Shown here one piece after another: positions 43,942-52,152 of a stretch of DNA of 64,000 nt. The position numbers and the translations under genes are program-made. Location of the stretch: the NCBI GenBank assembly GCA_017521465.1, contig JAFXCN010000025.1:35330-99329 (forward strand). The letters are read 5' to 3'. The notes beneath the pieces were generated by a model. That model did not search any database and had not been told where the DNA came from. It worked only from the letters and a program-made list of their open reading frames with translations. The stretch is from Clostridia bacterium (GTDB lineage: Bacteria; Bacillota; Clostridia; TANB77; UBA1234). The first letter of the stretch is position 1, and the number at the start of each line of letters is the position of its first letter.

Positions 43942-44883
43942 TTACTTAGCTAGCAAAGGTATTTGAATTATTTCTAATTTATATCTATTTGTTGTTTCGT
44001 CTAATCTAAATGCAATTAACGTTTTATCTAACTCCTCTTCTAATTGTTTTAAATCAGTCGTATAATATACTTCAATTCCTTTAAGTTCAGCATTTATTTT
44101 CTTATATGCTTTAAATATTTCTATTAGATGTTCATCATCTTCTCCAATGATAATTAATTGAGGTTTTTTATCAAATCCACAATCTTTAGCTTGGAAGTTC
44201 TCATAGAAGTCTTCATACAATTTTATTTTTTCCATGAACTTTTCTTCCCACTTATCATTTCTTCTAACAACTTCAAAAACAATATCTATTTTAATGTCGT
44301 TTTTTACTAGTACAACTTGTCCACCAGACGCTTGGAATTTTGTGTTTTGTCTCTTCGAAAACAATGTAGGATTTGAAACATATCCTTTGTATGCACCTAC
44401 CTTTTGCATATATGCTATTACAGCTTGATTTCCCGCCAATTTTCTCTTAATCATATATACAGGTTTCGTATTATCCGTAGGTTGCCAATTGGTTTTAATA
44501 CCACGAGAGTTTAACAAATATTTTCCTATTTTATCTAAACAATACACTCTATATATTCCTTTTCCTTCACTACTTGAAAAGTAATATCTAGTAATTATTT
44601 TACTCTTTATCATATCTTCTAACTTCTTATTAACTTTGTCTTGCGACTTAATATCTATGCCTCTATATTTTAATAATTGAAAAATTTGTCTAGAAGTTAT
44701 AAATTCAAAATCATTAATCATTTCCATTATTTGAAAATGAATTTCATTGATATATCCCATATCAATTTTGTATACAACAGTATTAATTGATGCATACCCA
44801 TCTTTTCCATCAAAAACTTTGATTTCATTTTCCCTCATCGCAAAAGGTGATTTAGGTGCTTTAACTTCATTATCTTCTACCAT
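43942..44883 (-). CDS. winged-helix protein, replication-relaxation-like
   Basis: 313 residues. An N-terminal winged helix (about residues 45-130: MEMINDFEFITSRQIFQLL, then two strands and IYRVYCLDKIGKYLL) is followed by a mixed alpha/beta domain with VVLVKNDIKIDIVFEV and KKPQLIIIGEDDEHL, which looks like a restriction-nuclease-like fold with an acidic strand. This layout resembles replication-relaxation family proteins, often found with conjugative or integrative elements. It is 20 nt downstream of the S1-domain gene. Function not known. Confidence 0.5.
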   Translation of the reverse strand: MVEDNEVKAPKSPFAMRENEIKVFDGKDGYASINTVVYKIDMGYINEIHFQIMEMINDFEFITSRQIFQLLKYRGIDIKSQDKVNKKLEDMIKSKIITRYYFSSSEGKGIYRVYCLDKIGKYLLNSRGIKTNWQPTDNTKPVYMIKRKLAGNQAVIAYMQKVGAYKGYVSNPTLFSKRQNTKFQASGGQVVLVKNDIKIDIVFEVVRRNDKWEEKFMEKIKLYEDFYENFQAKDCGFDKKPQLIIIGEDDEHLIEIFKAYKKINAELKGIEVYYTTDLKQLEEELDKTLIAFRLDETTNRYKLEIIQIPLLAK

Positions 44884-44902
44884 TTTTATTCCTCCTTAAA
44901 AA

Positions 44903-45409
44903 TTAATCCAGAATGACTAGTTTAATCTTGTGACGTTCAGGCAATATTTTTTTCACCTTAACCTCTACTTCTTCTCCATATGATACGCCACTTTCGTATT
45001 CAGCCAAGCCAATTAGGTTTGGCATTAACTCTATAAAAATTCCATTCTTTTCTTTATCTCTTACAATTCCCTTTACAATATCACCTTCATTAAAGTTTTT
45101 GATGTTTTCTTCCCATGTCCCCAAAAGTTCCTTGTGAGATAATATAATTCTTCCCGTATCAAAATCTATTTTTTTAACAACAACTTTGATACTTTGACCT
45201 ACTTTAAATCTCTCAGCTGGATGCCTTATTCTTCCAATCGATATGTTTTCGATATGTAATAAGCCAACTATATCTTTTTGAAGTTCAACAAACACACCAT
45301 ATGGCTGAATCGATTTAACTTTACCTTGTAGGATCTTTCCCGCTTTTACTTTTGAATAAAAATTCTTGTTCAATTCAAGAACTTCATTTTCAAGAAGTTT
45401 ATCATTCAT
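44903..45409 (-). CDS. protein with two S1 RNA-binding domains
   Basis: 168 residues. Two S1 motifs: residues 20-90 (GKILQGKVKSIQPYGVFVEL, then VGLLHIENIS) and 105-165 (GDIVKGIVRDKEKNGIFIEL). Similar to short ribosomal S1-like or general stress proteins (YugI/GSP13 type). It has its own promoter and precedes the winged-helix gene. RNA or ribosome binding is likely, target unknown. Confidence 0.8.
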   Translation of the reverse strand: MNDKLLENEVLELNKNFYSKVKAGKILQGKVKSIQPYGVFVELQKDIVGLLHIENISIGRIRHPAERFKVGQSIKVVVKKIDFDTGRIILSHKELLGTWEENIKNFNEGDIVKGIVRDKEKNGIFIELMPNLIGLAEYESGVSYGEEVEVKVKKILPERHKIKLVILD

Positions 45410-45456
45410 AAATCCTAACCTCCATCTAACATCCTGTATCTATCACATACATATAT

Positions 45457-45485
45457 ATTATAGCAAAAGAAAAAACAAACTGCAA
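45457..45485 (-). promoter_or_regulatory. promoter of the S1-domain gene
   Basis: Minus-strand TTGCAG (45480-45485), 17-bp spacer, perfect TATAAT (45457-45462). Confidence 0.75.
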
Positions 45486-45525
45486 GTTTTTATGTGGACA
45501 TTTATTTCTGATGTAAATTCCGTAT

Positions 45526-45553
45526 AAAAAAAGAGGCTTACGCCTCTTTTTTA
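45526..45553 (-). terminator. terminator of the ribosomal alpha operon
   Basis: AAAAAAGAGGC-TTAC-GCCTCTTTTTT on the minus strand, immediately after the rplQ stop codon with which the stem base overlaps. Confidence 0.92.
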
Positions 45554-46072
45554 TATTAATTGAAGTACAACTTCTTCAGCTGCGTCTCCTCTTCTTTTTC
45601 CTATTTTGATTATTCTTGTATATCCACCTTTTCTGTCAGCATATTTTTCTGCTATTTCACCTAACATTTTTCCAGGTAAATCTACATTGTTTCCGTTAGA
45701 ATCTTTAACTTTGTTTAAGTTTTTGATTAAAGTTCTTCTAACTGCTAATCTAGATGGTTTGTCTTTTTTTACAGTTTCCATTTTTTCTTCTTTTACTACT
45801 TTATCAAATGTTTTACCATTTTTGCTTGTAGCTTTTTCTGTAACTTTATTTCCATTTTCATCTAATTTAGCTTTTATAACTTTTTGTTCAACTTCTTCAT
45901 AGTTGTCTTTTTCTTTAATTGCAAGTGCTATTAAGCTATCTACTAAGCTTTTTACTTCTTTAGCTTTTTGCTCCGTAGTAACTATTTGTCCGTGCCAAAT
46001 AACTTCTGTTACTTGGTTTTTAAGCATTGCCATTCTATGATCAGCTGTTCTTCCCAACTTTCTAATTGCCAC
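45551..46072 (-). CDS. rplQ: ribosomal protein L17, with insertion
   Basis: Large-subunit protein bL17. Begins MAIRKLGRTADHRMAMLKNQ and ends GKRRGDAAEEVVLQL. At 173 residues it exceeds the usual 110-130: a charged Lys/Glu stretch of about 45 residues (roughly 55-110) sits between the helical N-terminal part and the RRTLIKNL region. It is last gene of the alpha operon, 29 nt after rpoA. Confidence 0.95.
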   Translation of the reverse strand: MAIRKLGRTADHRMAMLKNQVTEVIWHGQIVTTEQKAKEVKSLVDSLIALAIKEKDNYEEVEQKVIKAKLDENGNKVTEKATSKNGKTFDKVVKEEKMETVKKDKPSRLAVRRTLIKNLNKVKDSNGNNVDLPGKMLGEIAEKYADRKGGYTRIIKIGKRRGDAAEEVVLQLI

Positions 46073-46101
46073 TTTGTTTCACCTTCCTTAAATTCTGTTT
46101 T

Positions 46102-47049
46102 CTACTCTTCACTAGGTGTAAAGTCTAATCCTAATGAGTGTAATTTATTTGTTACTTCTTCAAGAGATTTTCTTCCCAAATTTCTAACTTTCATCATCTC
46201 ATCTTCTGTTTTATTTGTTAAGTCTTCTACGTTAACAATTCCAGCTCTCTTTAAACAGTTGTATGATCTTACTGATAAGTCTAATTCTTCTATTGCCATT
46301 TCAAGCACTTTTTCTTTCTTCGATTCTTCTTTTTCTACCATTATTTCTGTATTTCTTGTTGCTTCAGATAAATCTATGAATAAGTCTAAATGCTCTGTCA
46401 TAACTTTAGCAGCTAAACTTAAAGCTTCATGTGGTAATAAACTTCCATCTGTCCACAATTCTATTGTTAATTTATCGTAGTCTGTTATTTGACCTACTCT
46501 AGTATTTTCAACATAGAAATTAACCTTTTTAACTGGTGTATAGATAGAATCTATAGCAATAACGCCTAAAGGTTGATCATCTTTTTTGTTTTTTGTAGAT
46601 GGATTATATCCTCTACCACGATTTGCAGTAAGTTCCATATGTAGGCTTCCACCTTCAGCTATTGTAGCAATATGTAAATCTGGATTTAACACTTCAACAT
46701 TGCTATCTCCAACAATGTCTCCAGCTTTTACTTCGCCAGCACCATCGACGTCAATTCTTAGATTTTTTTCTTCATTATCGTGAATTTTTAATCTAACTGC
46801 TTTTAAGTTTAATATGATTTCTACAACATCCTCAATTATATTTGGTATTGTTGTAAATTCATGTTGAACTCCGTCAACTTTAATGCTAGTGATTGCTGCA
46901 CCTGGCAAAGAAGATAACAAAATTCTGCGTAGTGAATTACCTAAAGTAATTCCATATCCTCTTTCTAATGGTTCGCATACGAATTTTGCATACATATTAT
47001 CATTGTCAACTTTCAAACATTCGATCTTTGGCTTTTCGAATTCAATCAT
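46102..47049 (-). CDS. rpoA: RNA polymerase alpha subunit
   Basis: 315 residues. The N-terminal dimerisation domain has [22 protein letters not shown]; the C-terminal domain ends [22 protein letters not shown]...LGRKSLEEV, the DNA/activator-binding helices. Normal length. In the alpha operon between rpsD and rplQ. Confidence 0.99.
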   Translation of the reverse strand: MIEFEKPKIECLKVDNDNMYAKFVCEPLERGYGITLGNSLRRILLSSLPGAAITSIKVDGVQHEFTTIPNIIEDVVEIILNLKAVRLKIHDNEEKNLRIDVDGAGEVKAGDIVGDSNVEVLNPDLHIATIAEGGSLHMELTANRGRGYNPSTKNKKDDQPLGVIAIDSIYTPVKKVNFYVENTRVGQITDYDKLTIELWTDGSLLPHEALSLAAKVMTEHLDLFIDLSEATRNTEIMVEKEESKKEKVLEMAIEELDLSVRSYNCLKRAGIVNVEDLTNKTEDEMMKVRNLGRKSLEEVTNKLHSLGLDFTPSEE

Positions 47050-47095
47050 TCTTTAACCTCCTAAATATTTTAAATTTTATTACAATTAATTATTT

Positions 47096-47725
47096 CTATT
47101 TAGAATATAACTCAACTATCAAATGCTCTTGTACTGGTAAATCAATTTCTTCTCTTGCAGGTACTGCAACTATTTTACCAGTTCTTCCTGCTAAGTTTGA
47201 TTCTAACCATGCTGGAACAGGTCTTCCTTTTTCGTTTTCTTCAACGATTTGTTTGAAGATTTCATTATTTGCACTTGCTTCTTTTACTTTTATTTCATCG
47301 CCAACTTTTGTTAAGTATGATGGAATATTAACTTTTACTCCATTTACTGTAAAGTGACCATGTCTAACTAATTGTCTAGCTTGTGCTCTTGATGTAGCAA
47401 ATCCTAATCTATATACTACATTGTCTAATCTGCTCTCTAATATTTGAAGTAAGTTTGTACCAGTTACACCCTTTCTTCTAGAAGCTTCCTCAAAGTATTT
47501 TCTGAATTGTGATTCTAAAACACCATAAAATGATTTAGCTTTTTGTTTTTCTCTTAATTGCATACCATATTCTGATTGTTTCTTTCTTTTTTGTCCATGT
47601 TGTCCTGGTGCATATGCTCTTCTTGTAATTGCGCATTTGTCAGTATAACATCTAGAACCTTTTAGAAACAATTTTTCGCCTTCTCTACGGCAAACACGGC
47701 ATGACTCTCCTGTATATCTTGCCAT
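47096..47725 (-). CDS. rpsD: ribosomal protein S4, zinc-binding form
   Basis: 209 residues (uS4). The N-terminus keeps four cysteines ([10 protein letters not shown] and RCYTDKC), the zinc-containing C+ form. The S4 RNA-binding domain is [30 protein letters not shown]4 often represses its own operon, but no leader is evident directly in front of this gene. Confidence 0.98.
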   Translation of the reverse strand: MARYTGESCRVCRREGEKLFLKGSRCYTDKCAITRRAYAPGQHGQKRKKQSEYGMQLREKQKAKSFYGVLESQFRKYFEEASRRKGVTGTNLLQILESRLDNVVYRLGFATSRAQARQLVRHGHFTVNGVKVNIPSYLTKVGDEIKVKEASANNEIFKQIVEENEKGRPVPAWLESNLAGRTGKIVAVPAREEIDLPVQEHLIVELYSK

Positions 47726-47764
47726 TTATTTATTCATTCCTTTCTATTTTGAACTAATATTATC

Positions 47765-48166
47765 CTATACTCTTCTTCTCTTTGGAGGTCTACATCCATT
47801 GTGAGGAATTGGAGTAACATCTTTAATCATACTGATTTCTAATCCTGCTGTTTGAAGAGCTCTAATAGCTGCTTCTCTACCAGAACCAGGTCCTTTAACG
47901 AATACTTCAACTGATTTTAAACCATGTTCCATTGCTGCTTTAGCTGCTGTTTCAGCTGCCATTTGAGAAGCGAATGGAGTACTCTTTTTAGAACCTTTGA
48001 ATCCTAATTCTCCAGAACTTGCCCAAGAAATAGCATTTCCTTGAGTATCTGTGATTGTAACGATTGTATTATTAAAACTAGAGTGAATATGAGCTTGACC
48101 TTTTTCTATATTTTTACGCTCTTTTCTTCTTCTAGTTGTTGTTTTTTTAGCTTGTACTTTAGCCAC
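47765..48166 (-). CDS. rpsK: ribosomal protein S11
   Basis: 133 residues (uS11), with [21 protein letters not shown] and the C-terminal [18 protein letters not shown]. Normal size; 16 nt after rpsM. Confidence 0.98.
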   Translation of the reverse strand: MAKVQAKKTTTRRRKERKNIEKGQAHIHSSFNNTIVTITDTQGNAISWASSGELGFKGSKKSTPFASQMAAETAAKAAMEHGLKSVEVFVKGPGSGREAAIRALQTAGLEISMIKDVTPIPHNGCRPPKRRRV

Positions 48167-48182
48167 TATATTTCACCCTCCT

Positions 48183-48551
48183 TTATTTTTTCTTACCTGC
48201 TACTAGTTTTCTTGGACCTTTTCTTGTTCTAGCATTTGTTTTTGTTCTTTGTCCTCTTACTGGTAGATTTTTTCTGTGTCTTAATCCTCTGTAACAACCA
48301 ATTTCCATTAATCTTTTAATGTTTAATGCTTGTTCTCTTCTTAAGTCACCTTCTACTTTATATTCTTTATCGATAACTTCTCTTATTTTTATAACTTCTT
48401 CTTCTGTTAAATCTTTAACTCTAGTATCTGGATTTACTCCAGTTTTAGCTAAGATTTCATTTGATTTTGTTCTTCCTATACCAAAAATATAAGTTAATCC
48501 AATTTCAACTCTTTTTTCTCTTGGTAAGTCAACTCCTGCTATACGAGCCAT
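48183..48551 (-). CDS. rpsM: ribosomal protein S13
   Basis: 122 residues (uS13): [26 protein letters not shown] and the C-terminal [23 protein letters not shown] 169-bp spacer separates it from rpmJ. Confidence 0.98.
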   Translation of the reverse strand: MARIAGVDLPREKRVEIGLTYIFGIGRTKSNEILAKTGVNPDTRVKDLTEEEVIKIREVIDKEYKVEGDLRREQALNIKRLMEIGCYRGLRHRKNLPVRGQRTKTNARTRKGPRKLVAGKKK

Positions 48552-48597
48552 CTAAAAAATACACCTCCATAAAATTTCATTAATTTTTAGTATGTTT

Positions 48598-48662
48598 GTA
48601 ATTACCTAGTGACGTAAGTAATTACTATATGTAAATATCACTTGGATCTAGATTAATCTAGA
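48598..48662. other. palindromes in the rpmJ-rpsM spacer
   Basis: GTAATTAC occurs at 48598-48605 and 48618-48625. TCTAGATTAATCTAGA (48647-48662) is a perfect 16-bp palindrome. GTTAG...CTAAC follows at about 48698-48713. The 169-bp spacer could be a leader for S4 or S13 autoregulation or hold an internal promoter. Confidence 0.5.
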
Positions 48663-48720
48663 CAGCCGCCCATAATGACATTTATAACAATTTTTTGTTA
48701 GCTTTGAACTAACTTTCAGA

Positions 48721-48834
48721 CTAACCTTGACGTTGTTTGTGTTTTGGATTTTCGCATATAACTCTAACTACGCCTTTTCTTTTGATTACTTTGCATTTGT
48801 CGCAAATTTTCTTTGCTGATGGTCTTACTTTCAT
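48721..48834 (-). CDS. rpmJ: ribosomal protein L36
   Basis: 37 residues, [21 protein letters not shown]...[13 protein letters not shown], with the C-x2-C-x12-C-x4-H zinc ribbon of bL36. Too short for many gene finders. GGAGGGAAAGAA stands before ATG 48834. Between infA and rpsM, the usual place. Confidence 0.97.
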   Translation of the reverse strand: MKVRPSAKKICDKCKVIKRKGVVRVICENPKHKQRQG

Positions 48835-48910
48835 TTCTTTCCCTCCTTAGGTTTAATACCAGTTTATATATATAATATATACGTCTTATTCAGACGTTGC
48901 CGCGCTTTGT

Positions 48911-49129
48911 TTATTTACCACGCCATGTGATACGCCCTCTATTTAAGTCATATGGTGAAAGTTCTATTTTCACTTTATCTCCAGGTAATATTCTTATAAA
49001 GTTCATTCTTAATTTTCCAGAAATATGTGCGTGTAATTTATGTCCATTTTCTAGTTCAACAATAAACTCCGCATTTGGTAATGCCTCTACAACAGTACCG
49101 TCAACTTCAATTATATCTTCTTTAGACAT
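48911..49129 (-). CDS. infA: translation initiation factor IF-1
   Basis: 72 residues: [22 protein letters not shown] and the C-terminal [14 protein letters not shown]-fold factor that occupies the A site of the 30S subunit. Standard length. Confidence 0.98.
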   Translation of the reverse strand: MSKEDIIEVDGTVVEALPNAEFIVELENGHKLHAHISGKLRMNFIRILPGDKVKIELSPYDLNRGRITWRGK

Positions 49130-49151
49130 ATTATAACTTCCTCCATCTCAC

Positions 49152-49424
49152 TTAAATTTCCCTTAAAAATCTTTTTACTTCTTGATTTGTTATTTTTCTT
49201 TTCTTGCCAATTCTATCTGCTAGATTTTGATCATAGTAGTTTGTTAACTCTATATGCTTGATTTTCTTTCTTTTTGGATTTTCAACTTTTCTTACGTCTC
49301 CATCCACTAAATAAATGTAATTTTCATCATCATCAATACCTACAACCACAAACAAATTTCCTTTATCTCGTCCAGCTATTGATTTTACTACATTTCCCAG
49401 TTCTATACCGCACTTATTTATCAA
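49152..49424 (-). CDS. KOW-domain RNA-binding protein
   Basis: 90 residues from TTG 49424. A KOW/L14e-like segment: GNVVKSIAGRDKGNLFVVV, then DGDVRKVENPKRKKIKH. A reading frame exists from 49475, but its start lies upstream of the likely transcription start of promoter 49467-49495, and AAAGG with a 4-nt gap leads to TTG 49424. Such small proteins often sit between map and infA in Firmicutes. Role in translation unknown. Confidence 0.75.
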   Translation of the reverse strand: MINKCGIELGNVVKSIAGRDKGNLFVVVGIDDDENYIYLVDGDVRKVENPKRKKIKHIELTNYYDQNLADRIGKKRKITNQEVKRFLREI

Positions 49425-49466
49425 CCTACCTTTTAAACTTATTTTTTGCCTTAATCTAACCAGTAA

Positions 49467-49510
49467 ATTATACAATAAAGTGCTTAAAATGTCAACATTT
49501 TAAGCACTTT
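49467..49510 (-). promoter_or_regulatory. promoter inside a 15-bp inverted repeat
   Basis: Minus-strand TTGACA (49490-49495), 17-bp spacer, TATAAT (49467-49472). AAAGTGCTTAAAATG (49477-49491) and CATTTTAAGCACTTT (49496-49510) form a perfect stem with a 4-nt loop; the -35 box covers the loop. The stem may also end the map message. Confidence 0.8.
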
Positions 49511-49522
49511 TTATGTTTTTAT

Positions 49523-50281
49523 TTAATTTAAAGTTAATATTATTGGTCCACTCTTTGTTATTACTATTGTGTTTTCATAATGAGCTGATAACTTTCCGTC
49601 TTCTGTAACTATCGTCCATCCGTCGTCAAGTTCTTCTATTTCAGGGCTTCCCTCGTTTATCATAGGTTCAATAGCAAGCACCATTCCTTGTTCTAATCTT
49701 GGTCCTCTACCTGGTTTACCAAAGTTAGGAACTCCTGGATCCTCATGCATAGCAAAACCTACTCCATGCCCTTGAAATTCTTTTACAACCCCATATCCAT
49801 TTTTTTCTGCATACTCTTGTATGGCATGCGACATGTCTGAAATACGCTTACCTACTTTAGCTAATTTTAACGCTTCCCAAAAACATCCTTCTGTTATTTG
49901 AATAAGTTTTTTAGCTTTTTCATTTTTGCCAACTATATAGCTTCTGGCTGCATCTGCAAAATATCCATCTTTATCAGCAACAATGTCAACACTAACTAAA
50001 TCACCATCTTTTAGTATTCTATCACTTGGAATTCCATGTATAATTTCATCGTTTACAGAAATACAGCAAGTTGCTGGAAAAGGATTGCTAGATCCTTCTG
50101 GATATCCTTTGCATGATGGAACAGCACCATGTGATATTATTAAATTTTCTGCAATTTCATCTAGTTCTTTTGTTGTAATTCCTGGTTTTATCGCCTCTTT
50201 TACAGCTTCATGCGCTAAAAAAACTATATGACCAGCTTCTCTGATTTTTTGTATTTCCTTGTCATTTTTTAATGAAATCAT
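49523..50281 (-). CDS. map: methionine aminopeptidase
   Basis: Type I enzyme, 252 residues, removing the N-terminal Met. Visible metal ligands: Asp in SVDIVADKDGYFAD, and the later His and Glu residues in GHGVGFAMHEDPGVPN and AIEPMINEG. The frame extends to 50416 only because it runs through repeat R3; GAAAGGAAAAAAGT stands before ATG 50281. Confidence 0.97.
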   Translation of the reverse strand: MISLKNDKEIQKIREAGHIVFLAHEAVKEAIKPGITTKELDEIAENLIISHGAVPSCKGYPEGSSNPFPATCCISVNDEIIHGIPSDRILKDGDLVSVDIVADKDGYFADAARSYIVGKNEKAKKLIQITEGCFWEALKLAKVGKRISDMSHAIQEYAEKNGYGVVKEFQGHGVGFAMHEDPGVPNFGKPGRGPRLEQGMVLAIEPMINEGSPEIEELDDGWTIVTEDGKLSAHYENTIVITKSGPIILTLN

Positions 50282-50303
50282 ACTTTTTTCCTTTCTATTA
50301 TAA

Positions 50304-50397
50304 TGTAATGCAATTCGTTTTTCCAGACCGCCGCTGCGCGGGCGAAACCATTTTTTCGGTCTGAAAAAATGCTTCCTTCGGAAGCTTCGATGCGCAC
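50304..50397 (+). repeat. 98-bp repeat, divergent copy R3
   Basis: 94 bp. It keeps the ends (GTAATGCAATTCG; GATGCGCAC) and the second hairpin GCTTC-CTTCG-GAAGC. The outer stem is changed on both sides to CAGACCG / CGGTCTG plus TTTTT / AAAAA. Lies within the adk-map transcription unit. Confidence 0.8.
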
Positions 50398-50455
50398 AGA
50401 AATGCCATAAAGACATTCACTCGTACACCGATAATTTGAGCATCATTCCAATTAA

Positions 50456-50553
50456 CTGTAACGCAGTTCGTTTCCGCAGACGGCCGCTGCGCGGGCGGCG
50501 ATTCGCCCTTTTCCGTCAGCGGAAATGTTTCCTTCGGAAACTTCGATACACAC
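50456..50553 (+). repeat. 98-bp repeat, copy R4
   Basis: Tandem neighbour of R3, 58 bp apart, same orientation. Outer stem TTTCCGC / GCGGAAA. The second hairpin is GTTTC-CTTCG-GAAAC, changed on both sides relative to GCTTC/GAAGC. Ends GATACACAC. Confidence 0.9.
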
Positions 50554-50574
50554 ATAACTAAGAAAAAGACAGTT

Positions 50575-51231
50575 TTATTTCTCTAGTTCTGCTTTTACTA
50601 ACTTAATTGTATCTTCTAATAGCACTTGTCCTACTACTGTTGATAATTTTCCTTGTTCAGAATAGTATTTGATAAGTGGTTCTGTTTGTGTATGGTATAC
50701 TTCTAATCTTTTTGATACTGTTGCTTCATTATCATCATCTCTTACAAACAAAGCGCTTCCACATTTGTCACAAACATTTTCTACTTGCGGAGCATTGTCT
50801 CTTAAATTGTATATTTCTTTACAAGCAGGGTTGCTACATGTTCTTCTGTTTAATGCTCTTGCCATTATTTCTTCATCTGGTACTTCTATATTTACTACTC
50901 TATCTAATGATATTCCATTTTCTTTTAAATATTCATCTAAAGATTCAGCTTGTTCTACTGTTCTTGGGAATCCATCTAGTAAAAAACCTTTCGCTTTGCA
51001 ATCTTCTTCGTCTAATCTTGCTTTTAATAACGCAATTACTAATTCACTAGGAACTAATTCTCCTTTATCCATATATGATTTTGCTTCTACGCCTAATGCT
51101 GTACCATCTGCAATATTTTTTCTCAAAATATCTCCTGTCGAAATATGTGGCACATCATAATCTTTTGTTATCCATTTGCATTGTGAACCTTTTCCACTTC
51201 CTGGTGCTCCTAGTATTACTAATCTTTTCAT
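50575..51231 (-). CDS. adk: adenylate kinase, zinc-lid form
   Basis: 218 residues, starts MKRLVILGAPGSGKGSQCKWI (P-loop). The lid has four cysteines (RRTCSNPAC and VCDKCG), the zinc-binding Gram-positive type. Interconverts ATP+AMP and 2 ADP. In the usual secY-adk-map order, but with an extra gene between secY and adk. Confidence 0.97.
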   Translation of the reverse strand: MKRLVILGAPGSGKGSQCKWITKDYDVPHISTGDILRKNIADGTALGVEAKSYMDKGELVPSELVIALLKARLDEEDCKAKGFLLDGFPRTVEQAESLDEYLKENGISLDRVVNIEVPDEEIMARALNRRTCSNPACKEIYNLRDNAPQVENVCDKCGSALFVRDDDNEATVSKRLEVYHTQTEPLIKYYSEQGKLSTVVGQVLLEDTIKLVKAELEK

Positions 51232-51242
51232 TTTTTTCCTCC

Positions 51243-51857
51243 TTAAATTTTATTGTATAAATTGTATAATTTATTAGCTCGTCTTAATATATTATTAGAT
51301 TTTTCAAATTCTGGCATAACATACGAATCCATATTATTTATTGTATGTATCAATTTGCCATTTGAAAAATAATACTCTATATTTCCTCCAACGGTATTAG
51401 ATATAGATACATATAATTTCAAATCCCCATTGGAATCAAAGAAAAACATTTGGTTATCTAGAAAGTCTAACATTGGTATGATTGTTATATATAGAGCACC
51501 TTTATTCTCCATTTTTTGTATGTTAACAAACATTTCGTCTACTAAAATAAATTTCGAAAACTCCTCTGCTCTTTCTCCTAAAATTACACTATCAATATAC
51601 GTATCATACATTTCAATTTTTTCTAGTTCTTTAAATGTATCAACAAATTCATTAATTCTTATAACTTCGTCTTTATATTCATCTATTGGTTCTTTAGATT
51701 CTGTATATGAATCGTTAATTTTACTTTCTTCTATATTTTCTAACGGACTTAAAGGAATCACTTTTCTTTGGCCGTCTGTTGTCACTACATAATATATTGT
51801 TACCACAATAATTACAAGTACAAAAATTACAACAAAAAACCTTGTTAATGCTTTCAT
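51243..51857 (-). CDS. membrane-anchored hypothetical protein
   Basis: 204 residues from ATG 51857 (GTAGGAGGTCACC upstream; the frame to 51878 has no ribosome site). One N-terminal membrane helix (FFVVIFVLVIIVVTIYYVV), then an acidic extracytoplasmic domain with no cysteine and no recognised motif. It is 11 nt before adk and has its own promoter. Not part of a standard spc operon. Confidence 0.8.
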   Translation of the reverse strand: MKALTRFFVVIFVLVIIVVTIYYVVTTDGQRKVIPLSPLENIEESKINDSYTESKEPIDEYKDEVIRINEFVDTFKELEKIEMYDTYIDSVILGERAEEFSKFILVDEMFVNIQKMENKGALYITIIPMLDFLDNQMFFFDSNGDLKLYVSISNTVGGNIEYYFSNGKLIHTINNMDSYVMPEFEKSNNILRRANKLYNLYNKI

Positions 51858-51890
51858 ATGGTGACCTCCTACGCACATTTTTCTAGTTAG

Positions 51891-51919
51891 ATTATAATAT
51901 AAAATACGTATATTAGCAA
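51891..51919 (-). promoter_or_regulatory. promoter of the hypothetical-adk-map unit
   Basis: Minus-strand TTGCTA (51914-51919), 17-bp spacer, perfect TATAAT (51891-51896). Confidence 0.75.
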
Positions 51920-51981
51920 TAGAAAAACCACTAGTTTGACATATAAAAAGTCATTTTGTAACAGACTGAAGTCGCCAATAA

Positions 51982-52003
51982 GTGTAACGCAGTTTCTTTT
52001 CGT
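51982..52003 (+). repeat. 98-bp repeat, 5' fragment R7
   Basis: AGTGTAACGCAGTTTCTTTTCG matches the first 20 or so bases, then diverges. Followed at 52034-52073 by an imperfect AAGTG...ACAAAATCGATTTTGT...CACCT hairpin resembling the one after R5. Confidence 0.65.
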
Positions 52004-52122
52004 ATTAATCTCTCATAACCATTCGGCATGCAAAAAGGAAGTGCGACAAAATCGATTTTGTTTCACCTCCTGTTTTGCTGCCTCTTACTCTTCATTTTTC
52101 ACTATTCGTTCTTCACTAGATT

Positions 52123-52152
52123 AAAAAAACTGCCCATATGGGCAGTTTTTTT
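52123..52152 (-). terminator. terminator after secY
   Basis: AAAAAAACTGCCC-ATAT-GGGCAGTTTTTTT. Lies at the secY stop and separates S10-spc from adk-map. Confidence 0.9.

Noticed and set aside
50282-50416. 45-residue N-terminal extension of methionine aminopeptidase
   Set aside because: It is only an open frame through repeat R3; the ribosome site and conserved start are at 50281.
50298-50555. 85-residue open frame (minus)
   Set aside because: Made wholly of repeats R3 and R4; similar frames arise from other copies of the repeat.
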